Shown here: piece by piece, positions 17,218 to 26,066 of the stretch
How the letters are laid out: every line of letters starts with the position of its first letter
Position numbering within the stretch: position 1 is the first letter of the stretch
NCBI GenBank assembly: GCA_903881425.1
Contig: CAIRTF010000205.1
Location: forward strand, 1-48,264
DNA length: 48,264 nucleotides
Direction: 5' to 3'
Origin: an uncultured Chitinophagaceae bacterium
GTDB taxonomy: Bacteria > Bacteroidota > Bacteroidia > Chitinophagales > Chitinophagaceae
The notes under the pieces: generated by a model
What the model saw: only the letters and a program-made list of their open reading frames with translations
What the model was told of the DNA's origin: nothing
Databases searched by the model: none
Translations under genes and position numbers: made by a program

Positions 17218-17225
17218 TAACTTTC
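17218..17225 (+). promoter_or_regulatory. -7-like box TAACTTTC 4 nt before the phosphoesterase ATG
   Basis: TAnnTTTN ends 4 nt before ATG 17230, repeating the spacing at rsmE, gpmI and pyrD. The same TAACTTTCG string occurs at 19121-19129, upstream of the lysine-rich gene. No clear -33 TTG is seen. Confidence 0.4.
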
Positions 17226-17229
17226 GATT

Positions 17230-19080
17230 ATGAAAAAAAATTCCTGTCTTATAATACTCCTTTTTGCATGTATGATTGCTCATACACAAATCAAACCTTT
17301 CAAGTTTGCTTTTATCAGCGATACACATATTGGTTCTCCGAATGGTGGCGCAGAAGAGGATCTGCGCAGAACAGTGGCAGATATTAATCAAATGAAAGAT
17401 ATTGCTTTTGTGGTGATCACCGGCGATATTACTGAGCTGGGCATGAACGAAGAAATTAAATTGGCTAAAAAAATATTAGATAGTCTGCACATCAAATATT
17501 ATATCATTCCCGGCAATCATGATACCGGCTGGAGTGAAAGTGGTGCAGTAACTTTTGGCGAAGTATTTGGTAATGATAAATTTTTATTCAACTATAATGG
17601 CATTGTTTTCATGGGATGTGCATCAGGACCATATTTGAGAATGAGTGACGGACATATTCCTCGTGATGCCATCAATTGGATGAAAGATGAGTTAAAAAAA
17701 ATTAATCCTGATCAACCCATTATTTTTTTGAACCATTATCCTATTGACAACAGTTTAGATAATTGGTACGAAGCCATTGATGCATTAAAATCCCGCAATA
17801 CCATTGCAATTCTTTGCGGACATGGTCATTCCAACCATGCCTATAGTTTTGAAGATATCCCTGCAACAATGGGTCGTTCCAATCTTCGTGCAAAAGAAAA
17901 TATTGGTGGCTATAATATTGTTGAAGTGACGAGCGATTCTATTATTTTTTCTGAAAGAAAACCCGGATTAAAAACTTTATCAGCCTGGAGAAAAATAAAA
18001 ATTGAAAATCATCACTATCAAACAATTAATAAAAAATATGAGCGACCATCTTATGCAGTGAATGACACATTCTCTGTTGCAAAAACAAAATGGTCGTTCA
18101 GCAGCGATGCTAATATTATCTCCACTCCTGCTGCCAATGAGCATTCAGTTATTTTCGGAAACAGCAAAGGCATTATTCAGGCAGTAGATATTACAACCGG
18201 GAAAAAACAATGGAGTTATACAACCGGCGCAGCCATTTATTCTTCTCCTGCCATTCAAAAAGAGAAACTGATTGTTGGTTCTGGCGATGGTAATGTTTAT
18301 TGTTTAGATGCTGTATCAGGAAAATTGATTTGGCAATTCGCTGCAAATGCAGCAGTACTGGGCTCTCCATTGATTGAAACCAATATGGTATATATTGGAA
18401 CAGGCGATCATCATTTTTATGCTTTGAATGTAAATGATGGAAAAATGATTTGGATTTTTGACGGATTGAATGGCCCAGTCATGAGTACTCCTGTAATTGA
18501 TCATGAGAAAATTATTTTCGGTGCATGGGACACTTATTTATATGCGTTAAATAAAGTAACCGGGCAATTGATATGGAAATGGAACAATGGTTCACCCATC
18601 AGAAATTATTCACCTGCATCCTGCATTCCGGTTATTAAAGACAGTGTTGTTTTTGTGGTAGCGCCTGACCGTTATATCACTGCCCTCAATATCTATAATG
18701 GCAATACTTTATGGAGAAGTAATGAAGCAACTGTTCGAGAATCCATCGGTATCTCAGAAGATCGAAATTGGATTTATGGCAAAACGATGAATGATACCAT
18801 TGTTGCTTTTTTGGCATCAGCCAATAAACAAAAAGCAGCATGGAAAATGAATGCAGGCTTTGGTTACGAACATGTACCAAGCATGTTGATTGAGAAGAGT
18901 GGCGTTGTTTTTTTCGGCACCAAAAACGGAAAAGTATATGCCATCGATCCAAAAAAACAGTCCATTATTTGGATACACAAAGTTGATAATTCTATGATCA
19001 ACACAGTTAAAGTAATTGATCAACATCATATCATCGCATCAACAATGGATGGTAAAGTTGAAATGATAGAAACAAAATAA
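17230..19080 (+). CDS. Exported calcineurin-like metallophosphoesterase fused to a PQQ-type beta-propeller
   Basis: A 616-residue protein with a signal peptide (LIILLFACMIAHTQ). The metallophosphoesterase domain carries all five blocks: SDTHIG (about 30-35), TGDITELG, PGNHD, LNHYPID and CGHGHSNHA (about 196-204). From about residue 275 to the end come PQQ-like WD-type repeats, for example WSYTTGAAIYSSPAIQ, GSGDGNVYCLDAVSGKLIWQ and FGAWDTYLYALNKVTGQLIW. The repeats suggest a closed propeller, more likely a binding or scaffold module than a PQQ enzyme. It probably acts in the periplasm on an unknown phosphoester. A -7-like box lies 4 nt before the ATG. Confidence 0.9.
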   Translation: MKKNSCLIILLFACMIAHTQIKPFKFAFISDTHIGSPNGGAEEDLRRTVADINQMKDIAFVVITGDITELGMNEEIKLAKKILDSLHIKYYIIPGNHDTGWSESGAVTFGEVFGNDKFLFNYNGIVFMGCASGPYLRMSDGHIPRDAINWMKDELKKINPDQPIIFLNHYPIDNSLDNWYEAIDALKSRNTIAILCGHGHSNHAYSFEDIPATMGRSNLRAKENIGGYNIVEVTSDSIIFSERKPGLKTLSAWRKIKIENHHYQTINKKYERPSYAVNDTFSVAKTKWSFSSDANIISTPAANEHSVIFGNSKGIIQAVDITTGKKQWSYTTGAAIYSSPAIQKEKLIVGSGDGNVYCLDAVSGKLIWQFAANAAVLGSPLIETNMVYIGTGDHHFYALNVNDGKMIWIFDGLNGPVMSTPVIDHEKIIFGAWDTYLYALNKVTGQLIWKWNNGSPIRNYSPASCIPVIKDSVVFVVAPDRYITALNIYNGNTLWRSNEATVRESIGISEDRNWIYGKTMNDTIVAFLASANKQKAAWKMNAGFGYEHVPSMLIEKSGVVFFGTKNGKVYAIDPKKQSIIWIHKVDNSMINTVKVIDQHHIIASTMDGKVEMIETK

Positions 19081-19167
19081 AAAAATTGTGAATGATGTAA
19101 CGAATACAAAAGATAATATCTAACTTTCGTTTCTTATCTTTTCACTATTATTCAAATAATACATTTT

Positions 19168-19563
19168 ATGGCAAAGTCAAAGAAAAAAACTGCTCCCAAA
19201 AAAGCAGTAAAGAAGGCAGCGAAAAAACCTGTAAAGAAAGCTGCAAAAAAAGCTCCCGCTAAAAAATCTACAAAAAAAATTGCTAAGAAAAAAGCAGCTC
19301 CTAAAAAAAAGGTAGTAAAAAAAGCAGCAAAGAAATTTGTTAAAAAAGCACCGGTAAAAAAACCTGCTGCAAAGAAAAAAGTAGTTGCAAAAAAAGTGGT
19401 AAAGAAAGCAGCTACTAAGAAAGTTGCTAAAAAAGCACCGGTAAAAAAAGCTACCCCTAAAAAAGTAGTTGCTCCTAAACCTGCTCCAGTAGCCACTCCT
19501 GTGGCAGAAGCTACACCTGCACCGGTTGCTGAAAGTACTACTACTATTGTAAATGGTAATTAA
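19168..19563 (+). CDS. Lysine/alanine-rich histone H1-like protein
   Basis: A 131-residue, extremely basic protein made of AKK/VKK/APKK repeats from residue 2 to about 106, with a short Ala/Pro/Thr tail. KKAPVKK appears twice. The composition matches bacterial H1-like (Hc1/AlgP-type C-terminal) proteins that bind DNA or RNA non-specifically. The ATG at 19168 follows a TAACTTTCG box at 19121-19129, leaving a leader of about 35 nt. A strong terminator follows at 19602, so this is a single-gene unit. A long antisense frame is a by-product of the repetitive codons. Confidence 0.85.
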   Translation: MAKSKKKTAPKKAVKKAAKKPVKKAAKKAPAKKSTKKIAKKKAAPKKKVVKKAAKKFVKKAPVKKPAAKKKVVAKKVVKKAATKKVAKKAPVKKATPKKVVAPKPAPVATPVAEATPAPVAESTTTIVNGN

Positions 19564-19601
19564 GCTGTTTAAAGGGGCTTTCGATTATTTTAAAAACATT
19601 C

Positions 19602-19638
19602 AACGCTTGCTTCGTTCATACAAAAGCAAGCGTTTTTT
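19602..19638 (+). terminator. Strong intrinsic terminator after the lysine-rich gene
   Basis: An 11-bp perfect stem pairs AACGCTTGCTT (19602-19612) with AAGCAAGCGTT (19624-19634). It has an 11-nt loop and is followed by a T-run to 19638. Confidence 0.9.
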
Positions 19639-19680
19639 ATTTTTTGTAACGTACATTTAATCATCAACAAAATTCTGCTT

Positions 19681-22095
19681 ATGCGATCAATCATTTTATC
19701 ATTGCTATGCATTATTACACTTTCCTTGCAAGCACAAACATCTTCTCGTATTACTGAAAAGACAAAAAATTTTAAACGATACGATGGTTATTTTACTTTT
19801 TGGTGGGATGCCAATAACGGAAAGATCTGGTTACAGGTTGATAAGTTTGATCAGGAATTTTTATATGTGAATTCTTTACCTGCCGGTCTGGGCTCTAATG
19901 ATATTGGTTTGGATAGAGGTTTGATAGGCGGAACCAAAATTGTTTATTTTAATAAAGTTGGGAAAAAACTATTCTTGGTTCAACCAAATTATAATTATCG
20001 AGCAATTAGTAATGACGCTAATGAAAGAAAATCAGTAAAGGAATCTTTTGCACAATCAACCATTGCAAGTTTTGTAATTGATGAAGATGAAGGTGATAAA
20101 GTTTTAGTAGATGCCACAGCTTTCTTTTTGCGAGATGCATCGAATGTAGCAGATAGAATTCGTCAAATGCGTCAAGGCACTTATGTTTTGAACGAAAGTC
20201 GCTCTGCGATTTATTTGCCCAACACAAAAAATTTTCCATTGAACAGCGAGTTTGAAGCAAGCATCACTTTTACCGGTGGTAATGATGCGGGCAGATTTGT
20301 TACCACTGTAACACCCAGTGCTGAAGCCATTACTGTTCGCATGCATCATTCCTTTGTTCAATTGCCAGATAATAATTACAAACCTCGCCGTTATGATATT
20401 CGCAGTGGTTATTTCGGTATTTCGTATTTTGATTACAGCACACCATTTACCGAACAAATTCAGCAAATGTTTATTGCCCGTCATCGTTTACAAAAGAAAT
20501 ATCCTACGGCTGCATTGAGCGAACCTGTTAAACCCATTGTTTATTATTTAGATAATGGAACACCCGAACCTATTCGTTCTGCATTATTGGATGGTGCAGG
20601 TTGGTGGAATCAGGCATTTACTGCTGCAGGTTATAAAAATGCATTCATTGTAAAAGTTTTACCCGATAGTGCTGACCCAATGGATATTCGTTATAATATG
20701 ATCAATTGGGTGCATCGTTCAACTCGTGGTTGGAGTTATGGTGCAAGTGTTGAAGATCCAAGAACGGGAGAAATTATTAAAGGACAGGTAACATTAGGCT
20801 CGCTGAGAGTTAGACAAGATTATTTAATTTTCACCGGACTGCTTGCTCCTTTTGAAACTGGCAAACCTGTTCCCGAAACCATGAAACAAGCAGCCATTCA
20901 GCGTTTGCGCCAATTAGCTGCACATGAAGTGGGACATACATTGGGATTACAACATAATTATGCATCGAGTTATAATGACAGAGCATCTGTAATGGATTAT
21001 CCGCATCCGAATATTTTTGTTAATGCAAAAGGCGAGATTGATTTCTCCAAAATATATACAACAGAAATTGGTGAATGGGATAAACGTGCCATCATGTATG
21101 GTTATTCCGATTTTAATGGCACTGATGAAAATGCAGCTTTAAATAAATTACTCGAAGAGAATTCAAAGAGTGGATTATTATTTATTGCAGATGCGGATGC
21201 ACGTGCTGCTAATGGTTTACATCCTTATGCACATTTGTGGGATAACGGAACAGATGCAAGCGATGAATTAAAAAATGTATTGGCTGTTCGCGAAAAAGCA
21301 TTGGAACATTTTTCTGAAAATAATATCACACCCAATACACCACTCACCAAATTAGAAGATGTATTAGTACCCGTATATAATTATCATCGTTATCAATTAG
21401 AAGCTGTTTGTAAATTAATTGGTGGAATGAATTACAGTTACAGTGTTCGGGGTGATGTTAATCAAATTAAACCAACCATTCTTTCAAAACCCATACAGGA
21501 TAAGGCTTTGCAGGCTGCCTTAAGTTGTTTAAACGCAGATGTATTGACATTGCCCGGTAGAATTGTACGACTTATTCCACCTCGTCCGCCATTGTATTAT
21601 GGTGTTGGTGAATTATTCCAAAAAAGAATGGGAATGAATTTCGATGCATTGGCTGCTGCTGAAGCATTGACAAATTATGAATTAGAATTTTTATTCAATG
21701 CAGAAAGAGCCAATCGATTGGTACAATTTAAAGCAGAAGCCAACACGTTGGGTTGGGATGATGTATTAGATGCCATCATTAATAAAACATGGAAAACAAA
21801 TTTGCAAACAGGATTAAAAAAAGAAGTGCAATTACAAACACAACAAATGGTATTGAGTTGGATATTAAGTTTAAGCATGAACGACAATGCAAACTTATTA
21901 GTCAAATCTATTTGTTATGATCGCTTGCAATCATTAAAAAATTATTGTGAAGCGCAAATAAAAATAAATCCATTATTGAAAGCACATTATGCATATGCCA
22001 TCGAACGCATCAATAAACCAAAAGATATTGCCATTCCGCAATTCAAAGAAATTCCACCGGGTGCACCAATCGGTTGTGATTTTGATGAGTTGTAA
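19681..22095 (+). CDS. Exported zinc-dependent metalloprotease (DUF5117/DUF4953 type)
   Basis: An 804-residue protein with a signal peptide (MRSIILSLLCIITLSLQAQ). The N-terminal DUF5117-like region includes FTFWWDANNGKIWLQVDKFDQEFLYVNSL-type segments and GLDRGLIGG. The catalytic site is AAHEVGHTLGLQHNYASSYND near residues 418-438, an HExxHxxGxxH metzincin-like motif, followed by MDYPHPN (Met-turn-like). The order and length match large Bacteroidota zinc metalloproteases of this family, which act outside the cytoplasm on unknown substrates. The gene is monocistronic, ending at a bidirectional terminator. Confidence 0.92.
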   Translation: MRSIILSLLCIITLSLQAQTSSRITEKTKNFKRYDGYFTFWWDANNGKIWLQVDKFDQEFLYVNSLPAGLGSNDIGLDRGLIGGTKIVYFNKVGKKLFLVQPNYNYRAISNDANERKSVKESFAQSTIASFVIDEDEGDKVLVDATAFFLRDASNVADRIRQMRQGTYVLNESRSAIYLPNTKNFPLNSEFEASITFTGGNDAGRFVTTVTPSAEAITVRMHHSFVQLPDNNYKPRRYDIRSGYFGISYFDYSTPFTEQIQQMFIARHRLQKKYPTAALSEPVKPIVYYLDNGTPEPIRSALLDGAGWWNQAFTAAGYKNAFIVKVLPDSADPMDIRYNMINWVHRSTRGWSYGASVEDPRTGEIIKGQVTLGSLRVRQDYLIFTGLLAPFETGKPVPETMKQAAIQRLRQLAAHEVGHTLGLQHNYASSYNDRASVMDYPHPNIFVNAKGEIDFSKIYTTEIGEWDKRAIMYGYSDFNGTDENAALNKLLEENSKSGLLFIADADARAANGLHPYAHLWDNGTDASDELKNVLAVREKALEHFSENNITPNTPLTKLEDVLVPVYNYHRYQLEAVCKLIGGMNYSYSVRGDVNQIKPTILSKPIQDKALQAALSCLNADVLTLPGRIVRLIPPRPPLYYGVGELFQKRMGMNFDALAAAEALTNYELEFLFNAERANRLVQFKAEANTLGWDDVLDAIINKTWKTNLQTGLKKEVQLQTQQMVLSWILSLSMNDNANLLVKSICYDRLQSLKNYCEAQIKINPLLKAHYAYAIERINKPKDIAIPQFKEIPPGAPIGCDFDEL

Positions 22096-22122
22096 AAGTG
22101 AATAGGGGATAATATTTTAAAT

Positions 22123-22157
22123 AAAAAAGAGGCAGTTAATTAACTGTCTCTTTTTTT
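22123..22157. terminator. Bidirectional terminator between the metalloprotease gene and pdhC
   Basis: A near-perfect palindrome centred on TTAATTAA (22136-22143), with arms containing GAGGCAG and CTGTCTC (one G-T pair). It is flanked by A- and T-runs and serves the two converging genes. Confidence 0.85.
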
Positions 22158-22181
22158 ATTTACTATTAACTATTCATCTCA

Positions 22182-23822
22182 CTAAATCATCATTCGCAAA
22201 GGCTCTTCCAGTAAGCTTTTCAGCGTTTGCAAAAATGCTGAGCCGGTTGCACCATCTACAACTCTATGATCGCAACTCAATGTTACTTTCATAATATTAC
22301 CAACAACAATTTGTCCATTCTTTACCACAGGTTCTTGAGATATTCCACCTACTGCCAAAATACATGCATCAGGTGGATTAATGATGGCAGTAAATTGATC
22401 GATACCAAACATGCCTAAATTAGAAATGGTAAATGTGCTTCCTTCCCAATCGCTGGGTTGTAATTTTTTATCTTTTGCTTTTTGTGCGTAATCTTTTACT
22501 TGCAATGCAATCTGACTTAAACTTAATCCATCTGCAAATCTTACCACAGGAACTAATAATCCTTCATCTACTGCAACAGCAACACCAATATTAACATGAT
22601 GATTGTAACGAATTTTATCTCCCAACCAACTACTATTTACTTTCGGATGTTGTTTCAATGCAACAGCAGCCGCTTTCAATACTAAATCGTTAAAACTTAT
22701 TTTTACTTTACTTGTTTCATTGAGCTTAACACGTGCAGCAACAGCAGCATCCATATTAATACTCATAGTCAAATAAAAATGCGGCGCAGTAAATAAACTT
22801 TCGCTTAATCTGCGTGCAATAGTTTTACGCATTTGAGAAACAGGAACTTCATCAAATGAAACTACTCCAGTTGATTGATTGATTGGTTGATTGGTGGATA
22901 GAGTTGAAATAGTACTTGTAACTTGCGACTTATTACTTGCAACTTCAGGAGTATAATTTTCAACGTCTGTTTTAGTAATTCTTCCACCATCACCTGTCCC
23001 TTTCACATATTTAAGATCAACCCCCTTTTCTTGAGCTAACTTTCTAGCTAAGGGAGATGCAAAAATTCTTCCTTCATTGATAACAGTTGCAGGTTGCAGG
23101 TTGCTTATTGCTGGTGTTGAAATAATTTCTTGCTTTGCTTCTTCTGCTTTCGGACTTTCAGTTTTGCCAACTCCGGATTTCACTGCAGCAACAATAGCAT
23201 TTACATCCAATCCTTGCTTACCAATAATGCATAACAAATCATTCACTTGAATCTTCTCTCCTGCTTTTGCCCCTTGATACAATAAAACACCATCTTTATA
23301 ACTTTCTAATTCCATGGTAGCTTTATCGGTTTCAATATCTGCCAACACTTCGCCTTTTTTAACAGTATCACCTATATTTTTTTGCCATGATGCAATCACT
23401 CCCTCCGTCATCGTATCACTTAATCTTGGCATCAACACCACTTCTTCCATTGTTGATGGATCGATTGTTTTTGCTGCTGAATTTGTATTAATTGATGGTG
23501 CAGTTACTTCTACTTTTCGTTCAGCTACTTTTGGTTCAGGTGCAGCACCATTATGTTGTGCAAGAATGGAACTAATATCTTCTCCTGCTTTTCCAACTAC
23601 TGCTAATAAATCATTTACTTGTAATTTACCACCTTTCGCAGTTCCTATATGTAACAACACACCATTTTGATAACTCTCCAATTCCATGGTGGCTTTATCG
23701 GTCTCTATTTCTGCGAGTAAATCACCTTTCTTTATTGCATCACCCACATTTTTATGCCATGCAGCTATTACGCCTTCAGTCATGGTATCACTTAAACGGG
23801 GCATTAAGATTACTTCAGCCAT
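22182..23822 (-). CDS. pdhC: Pyruvate dehydrogenase complex E2, dihydrolipoamide acetyltransferase (two lipoyl domains)
   Basis: The E2 core passes the acetyl group from lipoamide to CoA. The 546 residues contain lipoyl domain 1 with ETDKATMELES (Lys near 43) and lipoyl domain 2 with the same motif (Lys near 167). A subunit-binding domain lies at about 253-290 (FASPLARKLAQEKGVDL, GTGDGGRITKTDVENY). The catalytic domain from about 320 ends with SCDHRVVDGATG (His near 519). Both linkers around the subunit-binding domain are encoded by 7-bp quasi-repeat arrays (23084-23111 and 22914-22948), and a TTGA-type run follows at 22871-22898. It lies 91 nt downstream of isocitrate dehydrogenase. A 2-oxoglutarate or branched-chain E2 is possible but less likely with two lipoyl domains. 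Confidence 0.9.
   Translation of the reverse strand: MAEVILMPRLSDTMTEGVIAAWHKNVGDAIKKGDLLAEIETDKATMELESYQNGVLLHIGTAKGGKLQVNDLLAVVGKAGEDISSILAQHNGAAPEPKVAERKVEVTAPSINTNSAAKTIDPSTMEEVVLMPRLSDTMTEGVIASWQKNIGDTVKKGEVLADIETDKATMELESYKDGVLLYQGAKAGEKIQVNDLLCIIGKQGLDVNAIVAAVKSGVGKTESPKAEEAKQEIISTPAISNLQPATVINEGRIFASPLARKLAQEKGVDLKYVKGTGDGGRITKTDVENYTPEVASNKSQVTSTISTLSTNQPINQSTGVVSFDEVPVSQMRKTIARRLSESLFTAPHFYLTMSINMDAAVAARVKLNETSKVKISFNDLVLKAAAVALKQHPKVNSSWLGDKIRYNHHVNIGVAVAVDEGLLVPVVRFADGLSLSQIALQVKDYAQKAKDKKLQPSDWEGSTFTISNLGMFGIDQFTAIINPPDACILAVGGISQEPVVKNGQIVVGNIMKVTLSCDHRVVDGATGSAFLQTLKSLLEEPLRMMI
22914..22948. repeat. Five ACTTNNN 7-bp quasi-repeats inside pdhC
   Basis: ACTTGTA, ACTTGCG, ACTTATT, ACTTGCA and ACTTCAG are contiguous. 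They encode part of the linker after the subunit-binding domain (EVASNKSQVTST). Just beside them (22871-22898) is a run of TTGA/TTGG tetranucleotides. Confidence 0.65.
23084..23111. repeat. Four NNNTTGC 7-bp quasi-repeats inside pdhC
   Basis: CAGTTGC, AGGTTGC, AGGTTGC and TTATTGC are contiguous. They encode ISNLQPATV, in the linker before the subunit-binding domain. Confidence 0.6.
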
Positions 23823-23913
23823 AAGTAAATTGCTCTTTAAAATTGAGCCGTGAAATTAAGGCAAAAAAATAGAACAGACATTGAAGTTCTGTAAAAAGAA
23901 AAAAAGCAGCCGA

Positions 23914-25365
23914 TTATTGCCCTTGTGCCAATGAATAGGCTTTCTTGTCGCCTAACATCAATAATAATTCTGAGGAACAGATCTTAAAGTTACCGCTCAG
24001 GCTAACATACAATCCCAGAACATCTTGTTGATTCAATGGAAAATCATCAATACTTTCAAAACGAACATTGTATTGATTTACCAAATTAGTATAAACAGAG
24101 CCGGTTGGCCAAACCTGTGTTCCACGGTTACTGATATTAATTAATTTAAATTTTACGCCGGCATGACGCAAACATTTGGTGGCAATAGCAACCGGTTGTT
24201 CATTGCTTTCAATAAAGAAGTCTACACCTACAATTTTTTCCTTTTGCGTTTCTTCACTTTCCATCATTGCATTTTTTTCTAACTTAAACATAGTTGGTGT
24301 AGTAGGCATATCGGGCAATGATGGTTTCGCACCTAAACGAGGCTGTTTGCCAAAATTTGCAATGATAGCATCTGAGTATTGTATAGTATTTAATGATGGT
24401 ATGGATTTATCTCCGAAATCGCCTGTATGCTTTCCTTCTTCTAAAGTAAACAACAATGCATTTTCGATCATGGCAGCACTTTTCATTAATCCTACATGAC
24501 GAAGCATCGCAATACCGCTTAATAATAAAGCAGTTGGATTGGCGATATTTTTTCCGGCAATATCCGGTGCTGTTCCATGTACCGCTTCAAAAATGCAAAT
24601 ATGGTCTCCAATATTTGCAGATGGCGCAAATCCAAGCCCACCAACCAATCCGGCGCAAAGATCAGAAACAATATCTCCTTGCAAATTGGTTAATACTACA
24701 ACATCAAATAAATCCGGACGCGTAACTAATTTCATGCACAAATCATCCACTATTACATCATCTGCCTTTAATTCCGGGTATTCTTTTGCTACTTCATAAA
24801 ACACTTCCAAAAATAATCCATCTGTTAATTTCATGATGTTGGACTTGTGTCCGCAGGTAATTCTCTTTGTTCCTTTTTTCTTCGCCATTTCAAAAGCATA
24901 CCGAATTACTTGTTCACTTCCGGGACGTGTAATAAAACGACGGCTCAAGGAAACATCATGCGTTAACATATGTTCAATACCGCCATAAGTATCTTCAATA
25001 TTTTCACGAACAATGGTAATATCAATAGGAATACCGGCTTTACTAAAAACGGTATCTACACCATGCAATGTTTGGAATACTCGGTTATTGGCATAAGTAT
25101 TCCATGTTTTGCGAGCTGTAACATTTACACTCTTCACGCCTTTGCCTTTGGGTGTTTCCATCGGACCTTTAAATAAAATACCTAAAGATTCGATGGCCTC
25201 TTGTGCTTCAGGTGTCATACCATTGCTGAAACCCTTATCAAATACCCATTTGCCCATATCCACAAACTGATATTCTAAAGGAACTTTAGCCGCAGTAAAA
25301 ATTTTTAATACAGCATCCATTATTTCCGGACCAATACCATCTCCTTTTGCAACAGCGATCTTCAT
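23914..25365 (-). CDS. icd: Isocitrate dehydrogenase (NADP-type, with C-terminal extension)
   Basis: It decarboxylates isocitrate to 2-oxoglutarate in the TCA cycle. The 483 residues begin MKIAVAKGDGIGPEIMDAVL. Substrate-site segments are KSVNVTARKTWNTYANNR (about 78-95), RENIEDTYGGIEH (about 120-132) and CGHKSNIMKLTDGLF. The cofactor region is EAVHGTAPDIAGKNIANPTA. About 130 residues after the core form an extra domain (VGVDFFIESNEQPVAIATK onward). This resembles the longer Thermus/Rickettsia-type enzymes rather than the E. coli form. The TACTTTTG on the minus strand (25402-25409) is a good -7 box. It precedes pdhC on the same strand. Confidence 0.92.
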   Translation of the reverse strand: MKIAVAKGDGIGPEIMDAVLKIFTAAKVPLEYQFVDMGKWVFDKGFSNGMTPEAQEAIESLGILFKGPMETPKGKGVKSVNVTARKTWNTYANNRVFQTLHGVDTVFSKAGIPIDITIVRENIEDTYGGIEHMLTHDVSLSRRFITRPGSEQVIRYAFEMAKKKGTKRITCGHKSNIMKLTDGLFLEVFYEVAKEYPELKADDVIVDDLCMKLVTRPDLFDVVVLTNLQGDIVSDLCAGLVGGLGFAPSANIGDHICIFEAVHGTAPDIAGKNIANPTALLLSGIAMLRHVGLMKSAAMIENALLFTLEEGKHTGDFGDKSIPSLNTIQYSDAIIANFGKQPRLGAKPSLPDMPTTPTMFKLEKNAMMESEETQKEKIVGVDFFIESNEQPVAIATKCLRHAGVKFKLINISNRGTQVWPTGSVYTNLVNQYNVRFESIDDFPLNQQDVLGLYVSLSGNFKICSSELLLMLGDKKAYSLAQGQ

Positions 25366-25401
25366 ATATAATAATTTAGTATAAATTAAAATCAGATGTT
25401 A

Positions 25402-25409
25402 CAAAAGTA
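25402..25409 (-). promoter_or_regulatory. -7 box TACTTTTG upstream of icd
   Basis: Exact TAnnTTTG on the minus strand, 36 nt before the icd ATG. The -33 TTG is not at the ideal distance. Confidence 0.45.
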
Positions 25410-25549
25410 AGTGATGTGAGAAGAATGACCATGATGAAAATAAAGATTGAAATAAAAGCAATATTAAAGTTTCAACCACTAATTACAAGGTGTTGTATGC
25501 AGATTGTTTAATTACACAAAAGAATTATCTTTACTGAAACAGTTATTAG

Positions 25550-25936
25550 ATGGTATCTAAAATTTCGGAGGGTGTAGAAATAAGCGTAGAAACATTTTAT
25601 CAATCTGATTACAGTAACCCTGTAAACAATGAATATATGTTTGCCTACCGGATTACCATTGAGAATCATAATTCATTTTCTGTAAAATTATTAAAGCGCC
25701 AATGGTTCATCTTCGATAGTAATGGAGAACACAGAGAAGTAGATGGTGAAGGTGTGGTGGGAGTTCAACCAATCATTAAACCCAATGAACAGTTTCAATA
25801 TGTGAGTGGTTGTAATTTAAGAACTGAAATGGGGAAAATGCAAGGATATTACACCATGGAAAATCAACACCGCAAAGAAACATTTACTGTAAAAATTCCT
25901 CCGTTTGAATTGATCGTTCCTTCAAAGATGAATTGA
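25550..25936 (+). CDS. apaG: ApaG domain protein
   Basis: A 128-residue single-domain protein with a fibronectin-III-like ApaG fold. Landmarks are FAYRITIENHNSFSVKLLKRQWFIFDSNGEHREVDGEGVVGVQP (residues about 31-74), then FQYVSGCNLRTEMGKMQGYY and FTVKIPPFELIVP. The family is linked to Co2+/Mg2+ resistance in enterobacteria, and its biochemical role is unsettled. A TATCTTTA box at 25526-25533 lies 16 nt before the ATG. Its TGA shares one base with the ATG of a short downstream frame. Confidence 0.94.
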   Translation: MVSKISEGVEISVETFYQSDYSNPVNNEYMFAYRITIENHNSFSVKLLKRQWFIFDSNGEHREVDGEGVVGVQPIIKPNEQFQYVSGCNLRTEMGKMQGYYTMENQHRKETFTVKIPPFELIVPSKMN

Positions 25937-26066
25937 TGAAATTTTTTCTCTCCATATTTTTTATTTGCATTTGCCTATTTACAAAAATCAAGAAGCAATA
26001 AAAAAACACGGTAAAAAAGCAAAAAACGGCGCAATTCTCATTACTACTAAAAAGCATAAAAGCTAA
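25936..26066 (+). pseudogene. Short gene relic: signal-peptide-like start and plug-like tail in different frames
   Basis: An ATG at 25936 overlaps the apaG stop (TGATG). It opens a 21-residue hydrophobic frame, MKFFLSIFFICICLFTKIKKQ, ending at 26001. In another frame, 25992-26066 reads EAIKKHGKKAKNGAILITTK plus KHKS and a stop. The KYG-x-K-(G/A)-KNG-x-I-x-I-TTKK tail is typical of the end of TonB-plug-like domains in Bacteroidota envelope proteins. One base added in the A-run at 25983-25987 joins the two. The whole is much too short for a functional family member, so I read it as a remnant. It ends exactly at the gldB stop. Confidence 0.4.

Noticed and set aside
19152-19496. Minus-strand 114-aa Phe/Ala-rich frame
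   Set aside because: It is the exact antisense of the AAA/GCA-rich histone-like gene and follows from its codon repeats.
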